A stretch of DNA of 64,000 bases from a virus. Location of the stretch: positions 1-64,000 of the IMG/VR virus record IMGVR_UViG_3300021138_000021, one strand, 5' to 3'. Shown one piece after another: positions 1-7,779 of the stretch (the first letter of the stretch is position 1; every line of letters starts with the position of its first letter). The translations under genes were made by a program, and so were the position numbers. The notes under the pieces were generated by a model. That model ran no database searches. It worked only from the letters and a program-made list of their open reading frames with translations, and was not told the DNA's origin.

Positions 1-622
1 ATATTAGGAAGTAACTACCAACCTGTGTTGTATATGCACCACCGGGCGCCGCACTCAACGAATATTGTGGTATAAATGTTCCACCAGCATTAATTGATAC
101 TATTCCTTTAAAATCAATTTGTATATATTCTGTTGCGTTAGCCGTTGTAGATGTTGTTTGGTTTGCGGCCGCTGAGGTTGCTATAAAAGATACAGGAGTT
201 CCTTGGGGTCCTGTTAAAGCCAAACCGCTTTGGTTTTCTACACCTTGATAAAGTATTGAGTTGACTGTTGCTGTTCCACCAAACAATAAACTCATATTGT
301 GCGATGTTGTGCCAGCGGTTTTGGTCATATATAAAGAACATTCAAACTGGTAAACAATTGACGATGATAAAGTGACACCAACACCAAATAAACTTTGTGC
401 ACCAGTTGAGTTTGAACCTACGTATGCAGTATTTAAAATGTAATACTGCATACCTGGAATAACACCACGCTGAGTTCCCAAAGGAGTGAAGTAGGGTATA
501 CCGCCGTTATACTCCAGTTGTCCTGCAACCGCCGGCGATGACAGCGAGGCAGTAGTTAATGCCAAAGGTGCTATTATTGCTGGTGTAGTTATGCCTGCTG
601 TACCATCTAAAATTATTGACAT
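1..622 (-). CDS. Tail fibre-like structural protein, 3' part missing (continues past window start)
   Basis: The reading frame is open from an ATG at 620-622 to the window edge, so the C-terminus is missing. Its start lies one base after the stop of the upstream gene (TAATATG), which suggests one transcript. The protein is rich in Ser, Thr, Gly and Ala. The segment GVGVTL...YQFE...TAGTT, the block GGTATVN and the segment KGIVSINAGGTFIPQY are shared with the next protein upstream (624-1298), so the two are tandem paralogues. No named domain is recognised. The position at the end of the fibre operon suggests a receptor-binding or fibre-tip protein. Confidence 0.75.
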   Translation of the reverse strand, partial: MSIILDGTAGITTPAIIAPLALTTASLSSPAVAGQLEYNGGIPYFTPLGTQRGVIPGMQYYILNTAYVGSNSTGAQSLFGVGVTLSSSIVYQFECSLYMTKTAGTTSHNMSLLFGGTATVNSILYQGVENQSGLALTGPQGTPVSFIATSAAANQTTSTTANATEYIQIDFKGIVSINAGGTFIPQYSLSAAPGGAYTTQVGSYFLI

Positions 623-623
623 A

Positions 624-1298
624 TTAAGCCCATGTTCCTATACTTGTATTTGATCCACTAGCACCCAATGGTGAGATTTTGAAGTAGCTACCTGCTGCTG
701 TTGTGTATGCTCCGCCCGGTGCAGCACTTAATGTATATTGCGGGATAAATGTTCCGCCTGCGTTAATTGACACGATACCTTTCATAACAGTAAATGTATA
801 TGTTGAAGCTGAAGTTATTGAAGATGTAAAAACAGTTGCGGAGGTTGTGTTGCTATAAAAGAATGCCGGAGCACCTGTTGTGAGGTTTGTGGTGTTGTAT
901 TGAGTTGGTCCATCATATGCGATATTATTTACTGTTGCTGTTCCACCAAAACCCAATGAAATTGTATGAGCCGTTGTGCCAGCAGATTTACTCATGAAGA
1001 AATTTAACTCAAACTGATAAACAGTTGAACCAACTAATGTAACACCAACACCAAAAACACTTTGTGCAGTAGTGGCCTGTGTTCCTGTATAACCTGTTTG
1101 GAGACAATATAACTGTTCTGCTGGAAACATTCCCTTACCCAAACCGTTGACCGTAGCAGATACATATCTACTAGAATCAATTAATAATGAGTTATTACCA
1201 CTACTCTGGAATTGTATTATACCACTACTATCTGCTGTATATTTTATTCCTGGCGTACCTGAGACTACACCGTTGTCTGCGTTAATTATGTTTGACAT
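624..1298 (-). CDS. Tail fibre-like structural protein (paralogue of the downstream gene)
   Basis: 224 aa. The N-terminus (NADNGVVSGTPGIKY) resembles short phage fibre or adhesin leader segments. The rest is a Ser/Thr/Gly-rich beta protein with no signal peptide. From about residue 65 to the end it parallels the downstream protein at 1-622, including GGTATVNNI and KGIVSINAGGTFIPQYTLSA. It lies in the fibre operon between a 309-aa fibre protein and its own paralogue. The function is inferred from context and composition only. Confidence 0.75.
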   Translation of the reverse strand: MSNIINADNGVVSGTPGIKYTADSSGIIQFQSSGNNSLLIDSSRYVSATVNGLGKGMFPAEQLYCLQTGYTGTQATTAQSVFGVGVTLVGSTVYQFELNFFMSKSAGTTAHTISLGFGGTATVNNIAYDGPTQYNTTNLTTGAPAFFYSNTTSATVFTSSITSASTYTFTVMKGIVSINAGGTFIPQYTLSAAPGGAYTTAAGSYFKISPLGASGSNTSIGTWA

Positions 1299-1318
1299 TT
1301 GTTAATCCTGTATACCTT

Positions 1319-2248
1319 TTATAATTCTGCACTCGCTGTGTACAAAAATCCAGACGTTCCACTTAGTAATACGGCAAAATTATCATTAACAGTTGAACCA
1401 CCAGCTGGACCGGCAGCAGACGTTATTGTCCCACTATAACCGGATAAAACAATAGTTGAACTTGCGCGTTTTGTAACTTTATAATATACTACTGCATAAA
1501 CAGTACCGCCAACACTAATCCCACCACCTACTTCATAGTATCGCTGACATAACTGTAACTCGTTAGTAACAGGTCTATAATCAAACCCAGTAGCAACAGC
1601 TCCTGCTTCTAACTGTACGTTACCAATAACCCAAGTTCCACTAGTCTGTGCACCTACTGTTAATACAATTTCAATACCAGTCGTTGCTACACTTGGTACT
1701 GCTATCTGTGCATTGTAATTTGTTAATGTACTAGTTACAGTCCAACTTCCTGTAGCTATTTGTGTACGTGTTGGGCTTGCTAATGTACCAAATGTATCTG
1801 TAGTACTAGCATAATATGCTGTCCATGTTACTGTAGTCAACAAGCTATTTGATAGGTTGACCGATAATGTAGCAGTTTGTCCAGCTAAGTCTGCACTATT
1901 TTGTGCTTCAATACGTTGACCTACACCAATTGCTGTTACACTTGCAGCACCAGTAATTTGCAAATTGTTTAGTATTGGTGTTGTGCCAGCAACTTGTGCG
2001 GCTGTTACGTTTGCACCTGTACAGTATACATAAAATCTATCAACTGTACTATAACCTGCTGCAATGGTACTACCGGCAGTAATAGTTGCACTGGTACCTC
2101 TTTGGGCAACACGCATAGCACCATTTATAATTCTATTTTTAAAGCCAAAGGTATTTGATGATACAATTGATCCAGTAGAGACACCACCAGTAACCGACAA
2201 TGTTGTTGTTGGTGTAATTGAGTCTGCTGCTATTGTTCCATATGCCAT
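1319..2248 (-). CDS. Tail fibre / receptor-binding structural protein
   Basis: 309 aa. Residues about 34-52 (FGFKNRIINGAMRVAQRGTS) match a segment often seen in phage tail fibre and appendage proteins, where an NRIING(A/D)M(R/K)-type motif precedes a carbohydrate-binding-like jelly-roll domain. The central part (VGQRIEAQNSADLAGQTATL, then GNVQLEAGAVATGFDYRP) is the second conserved part of that fold. A sugar-binding role on the host surface is plausible by family analogy. It ends a few bases before the 624-1298 gene and follows the collagen-like fibre gene. Confidence 0.8.
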   Translation of the reverse strand: MAYGTIAADSITPTTTLSVTGGVSTGSIVSSNTFGFKNRIINGAMRVAQRGTSATITAGSTIAAGYSTVDRFYVYCTGANVTAAQVAGTTPILNNLQITGAASVTAIGVGQRIEAQNSADLAGQTATLSVNLSNSLLTTVTWTAYYASTTDTFGTLASPTRTQIATGSWTVTSTLTNYNAQIAVPSVATTGIEIVLTVGAQTSGTWVIGNVQLEAGAVATGFDYRPVTNELQLCQRYYEVGGGISVGGTVYAVVYYKVTKRASSTIVLSGYSGTITSAAGPAGGSTVNDNFAVLLSGTSGFLYTASAEL

Positions 2249-2259
2249 TTGTTATCCTT

Positions 2260-4674
2260 TTATAGTATGACCCATCGTTGTCCACTTGGTATAGTTATAG
2301 TTATACCAGTATTAACAGTAATTGGTCCCACACTAAGTGCATTATAACCAGTTGATAATGTCGTATTGGCCCCTAAAGTGTTTGGTATTGAGAATATTGC
2401 ACTCGTTGAATTATTACCGCCGCCACCGCCACCACCGCCTGATGAGTTAATCGTAACCACACCTGTACCACCAGAAGGTGATATAGTGACGTTAGTACCT
2501 GCAACAATTTGAGTCACACCTGGTATTGTGTTGCCGCTGTATGTGGCAAAAGGACCAGAAATGTCAACCCAGAAATAACTTGTTCCATCATATGTATAAC
2601 GATATGTCACATCTAGTGTTGGATAATACCAAATATCACCAACAGTTGGTGAACTAGGAGCACTTGTCGATGTTGTTGCTCTAACGCCGCCACCAGTAAT
2701 TACACCACCAACGTTAACGTTACCTGTTATTCCTGCACCACCAGAAACAACTAAGGCACCAGTGGTTGTAGTTGTTGATGTTGTTGTGTTTGTTACATAT
2801 AATTGTGATGAACCGTTGACTGTTATAATAGAACCGGTATTTGCTAATGCGTTATTAGCTGTTGCATATGCTAAATTCGCTTGAGCGAAGGCACCATTAG
2901 CAAAAGTTGCGGCACTGGAACCAATAATAAGAGCATTGTTGGCCAACACGAAAGCTGAATTTGCTTCTGTAAATGCGCTGTTTGCTTGGTCATATGCAGG
3001 TTGATAGTTTCCCGCGGCACCTTGTACACCCTGGCTACCCTGTGCTCCTGTGAGACCCTGTGGTCCAGTTGGCCCAGTAGAACCTTGAACACCTTGTGGT
3101 CCTGTAGAACCTTGGACGCCTTGGAAACCTTGAGCACCAACTACACCTTGAAAACCTTGGTTACCTTGTGAACCTTGGGCGCCTTGAGTACCATTTGTAC
3201 CTTGAGGTCCAGTGGCACCTTGAATACCTTGGCTACCTTGTGCACCAGTTAGTCCTTGTGGTCCAGTTGCACCTTGAACACCTTGAGCACCTTGAGCACC
3301 ATTAATACCATATGAGATTAATGTTACTGTGATCCAAATACCAATGCCTGTTGATAGTGTTATATTTCCACCAGAACCTTGCCACACACTTGCTGTGATG
3401 TAGTCTGTAGAACCATTCAAATAAATTGTTCTCGTTGCTTGTAAAGTTACTGGTGCTGTATTATTGGCTGAAGGTTGTTGACTAATACTAATACTATTAT
3501 CGTTTTTGCGAAGTTGAAGATTAGTTTGATTATTTCCAGGCACCGAACCTAAGTCTACACTAGACGTAATTTCATAATAACCAGCAACGTTTGGTGTTAT
3601 TTTATAATTACTTGTGTTTAACCAACCTTGTGGATCAAAATCTGCTGAGCCAAAAGCAACAACAGTATCTGTTCCTGTTGGTATGGTTTGATTGTTGGCT
3701 AATTTTGCTTGTGTGATGTAGTTACTTGGGTTAACACCGGCGGCAGCACCCTGTACGCCCTGGTTACCTTGTGGTCCAGTAGCACCCTGAACACCTTGAA
3801 ATCCTTGAAAACCTTGTGGTCCAGTTGGCCCGGTGGAACCTTGAACACCTTGTGGTCCTGTAGAACCTTGAACACCTTGTGCACCAATGACACCTTGATA
3901 ACCTTGACTGCCCTGTGGTCCTGTATTGCCTTGTACACCCTGAAAACCTTGTGCACCTTGTGCACCAATTGCACCTTGTACACCTTGATTGCCCTGAGGT
4001 CCAGTAGTACCTTGTGGTCCAGTGGAACCTGTGGCACCTTGAGCACCAATTGCACCTTGTACGCCTTGATTGCCCTGAGGTCCAGTAGATCCTTGAACGC
4101 CTTGATATCCTTGGGGACCCTGTGCACCAATTGCACCTTGTACGCCTTGATTGCCCTGAGGTCCAGTAGCACCCTGAATACCTTGAGAACCCTGAACACC
4201 AGTTAAACCTTGATTACCCTGTGGTCCTGTAGGTCCGATATCACCTTGTACACCTTGATTACCCTGAGGTCCTTGAGCACCGATTGCACCCTGTACACCC
4301 TGACTGCCCTGAGGTCCAGTGGATCCTTGAACGCCTTGATATCCTTGAGGTCCCTGTGCACCAGTAGCACCCATAAAACCAATAGTTACAGATTTTGTGG
4401 TGGTACAAGCCGCTACGGTGACACCGTTTGCTCCAGAAATACTTAACGTATCGTTTGGTGTGGTTGCTATTACTAGAGTGCCGTTTGCATTGGCAGTTGA
4501 AAAAGATGGCCCATTATTTGCGCCATAAAAATAAGAAATGTTGCCTTGACTATTTACATAATACAACTTATCGTCGGCAAAGTTAATCGCCAACTCACCA
4601 TTGGCTAGTGAATTCGGTTTAACTCCTGTCGTTCCGGATTTGCGTACTTGAATTGTTGTATTTGCAATAGCCAT
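2260..4674 (-). CDS. Long tail fibre with collagen-like repeats and C1q-like knob
   Basis: 804 aa. The N-terminal ~45 residues (IQVRKSG..., LANGELAINFADDKLYY) are a fibre-attachment segment common in marine and freshwater T4-like phages. Residues about 102-312 are uninterrupted Gly-X-Y collagen-like triplets dominated by GPQG, GVQG and GATG. Residues about 317-450 look like a C1q/TNF-type beta domain (AGYYEI..., YLNGSTDYITASVW). A second collagen segment follows at about 455-555, then an AN-rich heptad stretch (QANSAF, EANSAF) and a Gly/Ser-rich C-terminal domain with a glycine run. The protein is probably a trimeric adhesion fibre. The domain calls come from motif reading and have not been checked by a profile search. 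Confidence 0.9.
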   Translation of the reverse strand: MAIANTTIQVRKSGTTGVKPNSLANGELAINFADDKLYYVNSQGNISYFYGANNGPSFSTANANGTLVIATTPNDTLSISGANGVTVAACTTTKSVTIGFMGATGAQGPQGYQGVQGSTGPQGSQGVQGAIGAQGPQGNQGVQGDIGPTGPQGNQGLTGVQGSQGIQGATGPQGNQGVQGAIGAQGPQGYQGVQGSTGPQGNQGVQGAIGAQGATGSTGPQGTTGPQGNQGVQGAIGAQGAQGFQGVQGNTGPQGSQGYQGVIGAQGVQGSTGPQGVQGSTGPTGPQGFQGFQGVQGATGPQGNQGVQGAAAGVNPSNYITQAKLANNQTIPTGTDTVVAFGSADFDPQGWLNTSNYKITPNVAGYYEITSSVDLGSVPGNNQTNLQLRKNDNSISISQQPSANNTAPVTLQATRTIYLNGSTDYITASVWQGSGGNITLSTGIGIWITVTLISYGINGAQGAQGVQGATGPQGLTGAQGSQGIQGATGPQGTNGTQGAQGSQGNQGFQGVVGAQGFQGVQGSTGPQGVQGSTGPTGPQGLTGAQGSQGVQGAAGNYQPAYDQANSAFTEANSAFVLANNALIIGSSAATFANGAFAQANLAYATANNALANTGSIITVNGSSQLYVTNTTTSTTTTTGALVVSGGAGITGNVNVGGVITGGGVRATTSTSAPSSPTVGDIWYYPTLDVTYRYTYDGTSYFWVDISGPFATYSGNTIPGVTQIVAGTNVTISPSGGTGVVTINSSGGGGGGGGNNSTSAIFSIPNTLGANTTLSTGYNALSVGPITVNTGITITIPSGQRWVIL
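3010..3310 (-). repeat. Collagen-like Gly-X-Y repeat tract, second segment
   Basis: About 100 residues of Gly-X-Y triplets following the C1q-like domain in the same fibre. Several DNA units are nearly identical to those of the first tract, so recombination between the two could delete the knob. Confidence 0.85.
3738..4371 (-). repeat. Collagen-like Gly-X-Y repeat tract, first segment
   Basis: DNA encoding about 210 residues of Gly-X-Y triplets in the long tail fibre. The repeats are degenerate 9- and 18-bp units coding GPQG, GVQGA and GAQG, so the DNA itself is a tandem repeat. Long spurious reading frames appear on both strands here and should be ignored. Collagen-like segments in phage fibres form rigid triple helices and can change in length by recombination. 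Confidence 0.9.
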
Positions 4675-4677
4675 TGT

Positions 4678-5118
4678 TTAAAATGTTCCGCCGTCTTTTA
4701 TTAATGATTCAATTGATGTAATTTCCTCTAAAGGTTTATTATTTAACACACCAATTTTTTTGCGTTTTGCCACAGGAGGTGATTGCAATTCTTCAAGTTT
4801 CTTTGTTAACGATTCAATCTCAAGGTCTTTTTTGGCAACCAATTTTTGACTCTCAATCAGTTGATTTCTGAATGTTTCCAAATGATCTAATTTTTGTTTT
4901 GTAGTTTCGATTGCATTTTTTTCATTCAAAATGCTATTATATTTTTCACTTATTTCTTGTATTTGTGATCTTAAACTTTCGTTTTCCGCATTCAATTCAC
5001 CAATCAGTTCATCCACAAAATTTGCATTTGCCTGTAGATTGACATTACGAAGAATACTTTCAGTTAATGTAGAATTTACAACCTCAACATAATGTTTCAT
5101 AAAACGTTCATTATTCAT
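4678..5118 (-). CDS. Coiled-coil protein with C-terminal DGGTF
   Basis: 146 aa. Residues about 40-115 are a strongly predicted heptad coiled coil (ENESLRSQIQEISEKY, LEIESLTKKLEEL), followed by a basic PPVAKRKKIGV segment. It ends in DGGTF, the same last residues as the neighbouring fibre gene (5153-7102) and close to the DAGTF of the 7136-7423 product. It sits between two fibre genes, so a role as a fibre trimerisation factor or fibre chaperone is possible. No family is recognised. Confidence 0.8.
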   Translation of the reverse strand: MNNERFMKHYVEVVNSTLTESILRNVNLQANANFVDELIGELNAENESLRSQIQEISEKYNSILNEKNAIETTKQKLDHLETFRNQLIESQKLVAKKDLEIESLTKKLEELQSPPVAKRKKIGVLNNKPLEEITSIESLIKDGGTF

Positions 5119-5152
5119 TTCAAACTCCTATTAATCAATTATATAGTCTACG

Positions 5153-7102
5153 TTAGAAAGTGCCTCCGTCAAGAGCAGAAGTCCAAACTGGAACACCAGA
5201 GTTTGTTACAGTTAGAATTTGGTTAGACCATGTTTGATCTGATGAACCTGCGGCGGCCGTAACCTGCATTGCACCTGAACCGTTACCGTATGTGATACCG
5301 TTTGTTGTGAATGACGATACGCCTGTACCACCTTGGCCAACTGTCAGTCCAGAAATCGCAGAGTATGTCAGCGCAGTTGTTCTACCGTATGCATCTACAG
5401 TTACGGATGTTACTGTGCTGTTTGATGCACCAGTGCCTGTTGCAGTGAATGAACTATTAGCAAGAGAACTTAGTGCACCTGTGCCGTTACCAATTAGTAG
5501 ACCACCAGCAGAGAAGAATGCACCACCAGTACCACCGTAAGGTACAGTCAACGCTTGGCTAGTAGAAATAAAACCGTTAGCGTCAATCTTCAACGCATCG
5601 GTTGTTCCATTACTGACAACAAAATGCAATGCATTTGCAGAGGTTGTACCAAGTACAAGGTCTGTTCCGTCAGCATACAAGTAAACGTTGTTTGCTCCGT
5701 TGAATGCACCAACACCAGAGAAGTTTGGTCCATTCATACCGAAGTCACCATACCAATGGTTGTCGGTTGAAATGCCGTTAGAAACAATAAAGTCTACAGA
5801 TGCTTGTGTTCCTGTGTTGGAGTTTTGTAGAACAACTTGTGAGAAACTGTTTGCATCAGTTTGTAACTTACTAAACGCCTGTGAAGCAGAATAGGTTAAT
5901 GTACCAATGTTATACTGTGTAGCGTTTGCAACACCAAGGTTAGGTGTAATGAACGTTGGTGTGTTGTTAAATACAACAGAACCTGAACCAGTTTCGTCAG
6001 TCAACAGCGATGCAAAGTTTGCACTTGATGGTGTGGCCAAGAATGTATTGGCACCAGTTGCCATACCAGTCACGTTAGCCAATGTATAACCAGTAGCAAG
6101 TGACAAATCTGCAATCAGAGAACCCTTAGACAGTCCGGAATAGTTAACGGTGTTTGCTGTTGGGTCTGTAGCCAAGTTCTTGAACAGATAGAAGTTACCT
6201 GCTGAAGTGCCACCAGAACCTTCACGAATCAAACCATGATATGCAATGGAAGCACCTGTGTTAGATTGGCCATAGAAACCAATATCAACTATGTCATTGA
6301 CGATGTTGTTTGCTGCCAGCTTAATCAAGGAGTCGTTTGTTTGAACAACTGCGGTATTTACAAACGTTGTTGCACCTGAAACGATCAAGTTACCAGCAAC
6401 TGTCAGGTCTGTGGAAATAGTTTGCTGACCTGCACTTGATGTATTTGAACGTAAAACTGTAGAATCTGTACCAAAAGTTATTGTGTTTGCTGAAACTGTA
6501 GTAGTAACACCACCACCTTTTTGGAAATAAAATGTGGATCCAGCATTGATTGTGTTACTATTTGTGGTATCCGAAATGCTGAATGATGTTGAAATCGCTG
6601 AAGTGCTAATAGAAGTAACACGACCGTTAGCAGAAATACCAATCACAGGAATTGCTGTTGTAGAACCGTATGTACCAGCAGATAAACCTGCAACAGAATT
6701 TAAAGATGCATTTAATGCTACAGGGTGCTGGCCATCAAACACAACTGCTGATGCCGCAATATCACCACCTGAAATAGAGAAGTTTTGTGGATTTAATAGG
6801 TAACTTGCGGTGTTTGCATTACCTATAATTGTACCTACAATATTTGCAAAAATGTAATTGAATGATGAGTTTCCTGTCGCATCTCTCTTAACAAGAGTAC
6901 CACCGGTTGCATTGTTTGTTGCGGCATCAACTGTGCTGGTGTAATATTGACCACCAATGTTGATTGTTCCGTTACCTGCAACTGTACCAAAATATAATGT
7001 GTTGGAAACGTATGAGTATGCGATTTCACCTGCTTTTAAGGTGCCTGGATTAGTCGTTACGCTCGAACGCTTAATCAGAATACTGGTATTCGAAATGGCC
7101 AT
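5153..7102 (-). CDS. Tail fibre protein
   Basis: 649 aa. The N-terminal segment (ILIKRSS...LKAGEIAYSYVSNTLYFG) is of the same type as that of the 804-aa fibre. The body is a Thr/Ser/Asn/Gly-rich beta-structured shaft. The segment around NDSLIKLAANN...DIGFYGQSN is closely matched in the 1233-aa fibre (7779-11480), so the two share a domain. It ends in DGGTF. A likely Shine-Dalgarno sequence (AGAGGACAT) precedes the ATG, with an AATAAATA box further upstream. Probably a side or distal fibre subunit. Confidence 0.85.
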   Translation of the reverse strand: MAISNTSILIKRSSVTTNPGTLKAGEIAYSYVSNTLYFGTVAGNGTINIGGQYYTSTVDAATNNATGGTLVKRDATGNSSFNYIFANIVGTIIGNANTASYLLNPQNFSISGGDIAASAVVFDGQHPVALNASLNSVAGLSAGTYGSTTAIPVIGISANGRVTSISTSAISTSFSISDTTNSNTINAGSTFYFQKGGGVTTTVSANTITFGTDSTVLRSNTSSAGQQTISTDLTVAGNLIVSGATTFVNTAVVQTNDSLIKLAANNIVNDIVDIGFYGQSNTGASIAYHGLIREGSGGTSAGNFYLFKNLATDPTANTVNYSGLSKGSLIADLSLATGYTLANVTGMATGANTFLATPSSANFASLLTDETGSGSVVFNNTPTFITPNLGVANATQYNIGTLTYSASQAFSKLQTDANSFSQVVLQNSNTGTQASVDFIVSNGISTDNHWYGDFGMNGPNFSGVGAFNGANNVYLYADGTDLVLGTTSANALHFVVSNGTTDALKIDANGFISTSQALTVPYGGTGGAFFSAGGLLIGNGTGALSSLANSSFTATGTGASNSTVTSVTVDAYGRTTALTYSAISGLTVGQGGTGVSSFTTNGITYGNGSGAMQVTAAAGSSDQTWSNQILTVTNSGVPVWTSALDGGTF

Positions 7103-7129
7103 TTAGATGTCCTCTTATTATTATACTTC

Positions 7130-7137
7130 TATTTATT
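7130..7137 (-). promoter_or_regulatory. Possible late promoter box (AATAAATA)
   Basis: AATAAATA differs from the T4 late consensus TATAAATA at one base and lies 28 bp upstream of the ATG of the 649-aa fibre gene. That leaves room for a start site and a Shine-Dalgarno sequence. It overlaps the stop of the preceding small gene. A chance match in AT-rich DNA is possible. Confidence 0.35.
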
Positions 7138-7423
7138 AAAATGTGCCTGCATCAATCACTGCCACATTACCATAAATTTGACCATCCACTGTTAAATTTC
7201 CTGTTATTTCACCACCAGTTATTTGTATTGAAGTGTTTGCGTGAGCATATGCTGAATTTGCCTGCATATACGCTGAATTTGCCTGAGTAAAAGCTGCTTG
7301 GGCTGCCGCATCCGAATTAGATGCACCTTGGAAAACAGTGGCCGCCGCAACTCTTTGTTGAGTTACGGTCGGTATTAACGCACTTATTTTTGGTCCACTT
7401 GAAACTTTTACGTTTATTGCCAT
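7136..7423 (-). CDS. Small fibre-type structural protein with AN repeats
   Basis: 95 aa. After a short N-terminus it has alanine/asparagine heptads (AFTQANSAYMQANSAYAHAN) of the kind found inside the larger fibres of this operon, then a short beta segment (GGEITGNLTVDGQIYGN). It ends in DAGTF, nearly matching the DGGTF ends of the two proteins encoded downstream. It may be a short fibre subunit or adaptor, or a fragment of a longer fibre. Confidence 0.75.
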   Translation of the reverse strand: MAINVKVSSGPKISALIPTVTQQRVAAATVFQGASNSDAAAQAAFTQANSAYMQANSAYAHANTSIQITGGEITGNLTVDGQIYGNVAVIDAGTF

Positions 7424-7431
7424 TTTTCACC

Positions 7432-7779
7432 TTATCTGGTTGTATTTGGTGAAACGTAAATTTGTCCTTCAAGCACCCGAGTTTTTTTGTTGTGTATGTT
7501 ATCTGAAACAACCACATCATATACTAGCTTGCCAACACTGTTTGGAACAACGTTGGATGTAACCGCCGAGTTGGCTGATAGTGTCACTACACCATTGGCT
7601 GAATCGGTGATTGTGGATGTAAATAATATTGCCACGTTTGAAGTGATATAGGAAATCCTAGCCTGTGAGGAAACTGAAAAGTTTGCAAGGTTATACGAAT
7701 TTCCATAATCATCAGTCAAAGTTAACTGTTCGGTGAAATCCGTACCCTTATCCATGTAGATGTCTTGATAAGCAGCCAT
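7432..7779 (-). CDS. Virion structural protein, conserved in T4-like phages
   Basis: 115 aa, predicted all-beta. The N-terminus (DIYMDKGTDFTEQLTLTDDYG) followed by segments on linear gradients and default values resembles a small virion protein type seen beside the fibres of T4-like cyanophages and other environmental myoviruses. Its ATG overlaps the stop of the large fibre gene upstream by one base (TAATG). An Ig-like or baseplate-adaptor fold is possible. No enzymatic motif is visible. Confidence 0.75.
   Translation of the reverse strand: MAAYQDIYMDKGTDFTEQLTLTDDYGNSYNLANFSVSSQARISYITSNVAILFTSTITDSANGVVTLSANSAVTSNVVPNSVGKLVYDVVVSDNIHNKKTRVLEGQIYVSPNTTR

Noticed and set aside
3699-4206. Long reading frames on both strands in the collagen-like tract
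   Set aside because: They are shadows of the GPQG/GVQG repeats, with low-complexity products and no ribosome site.
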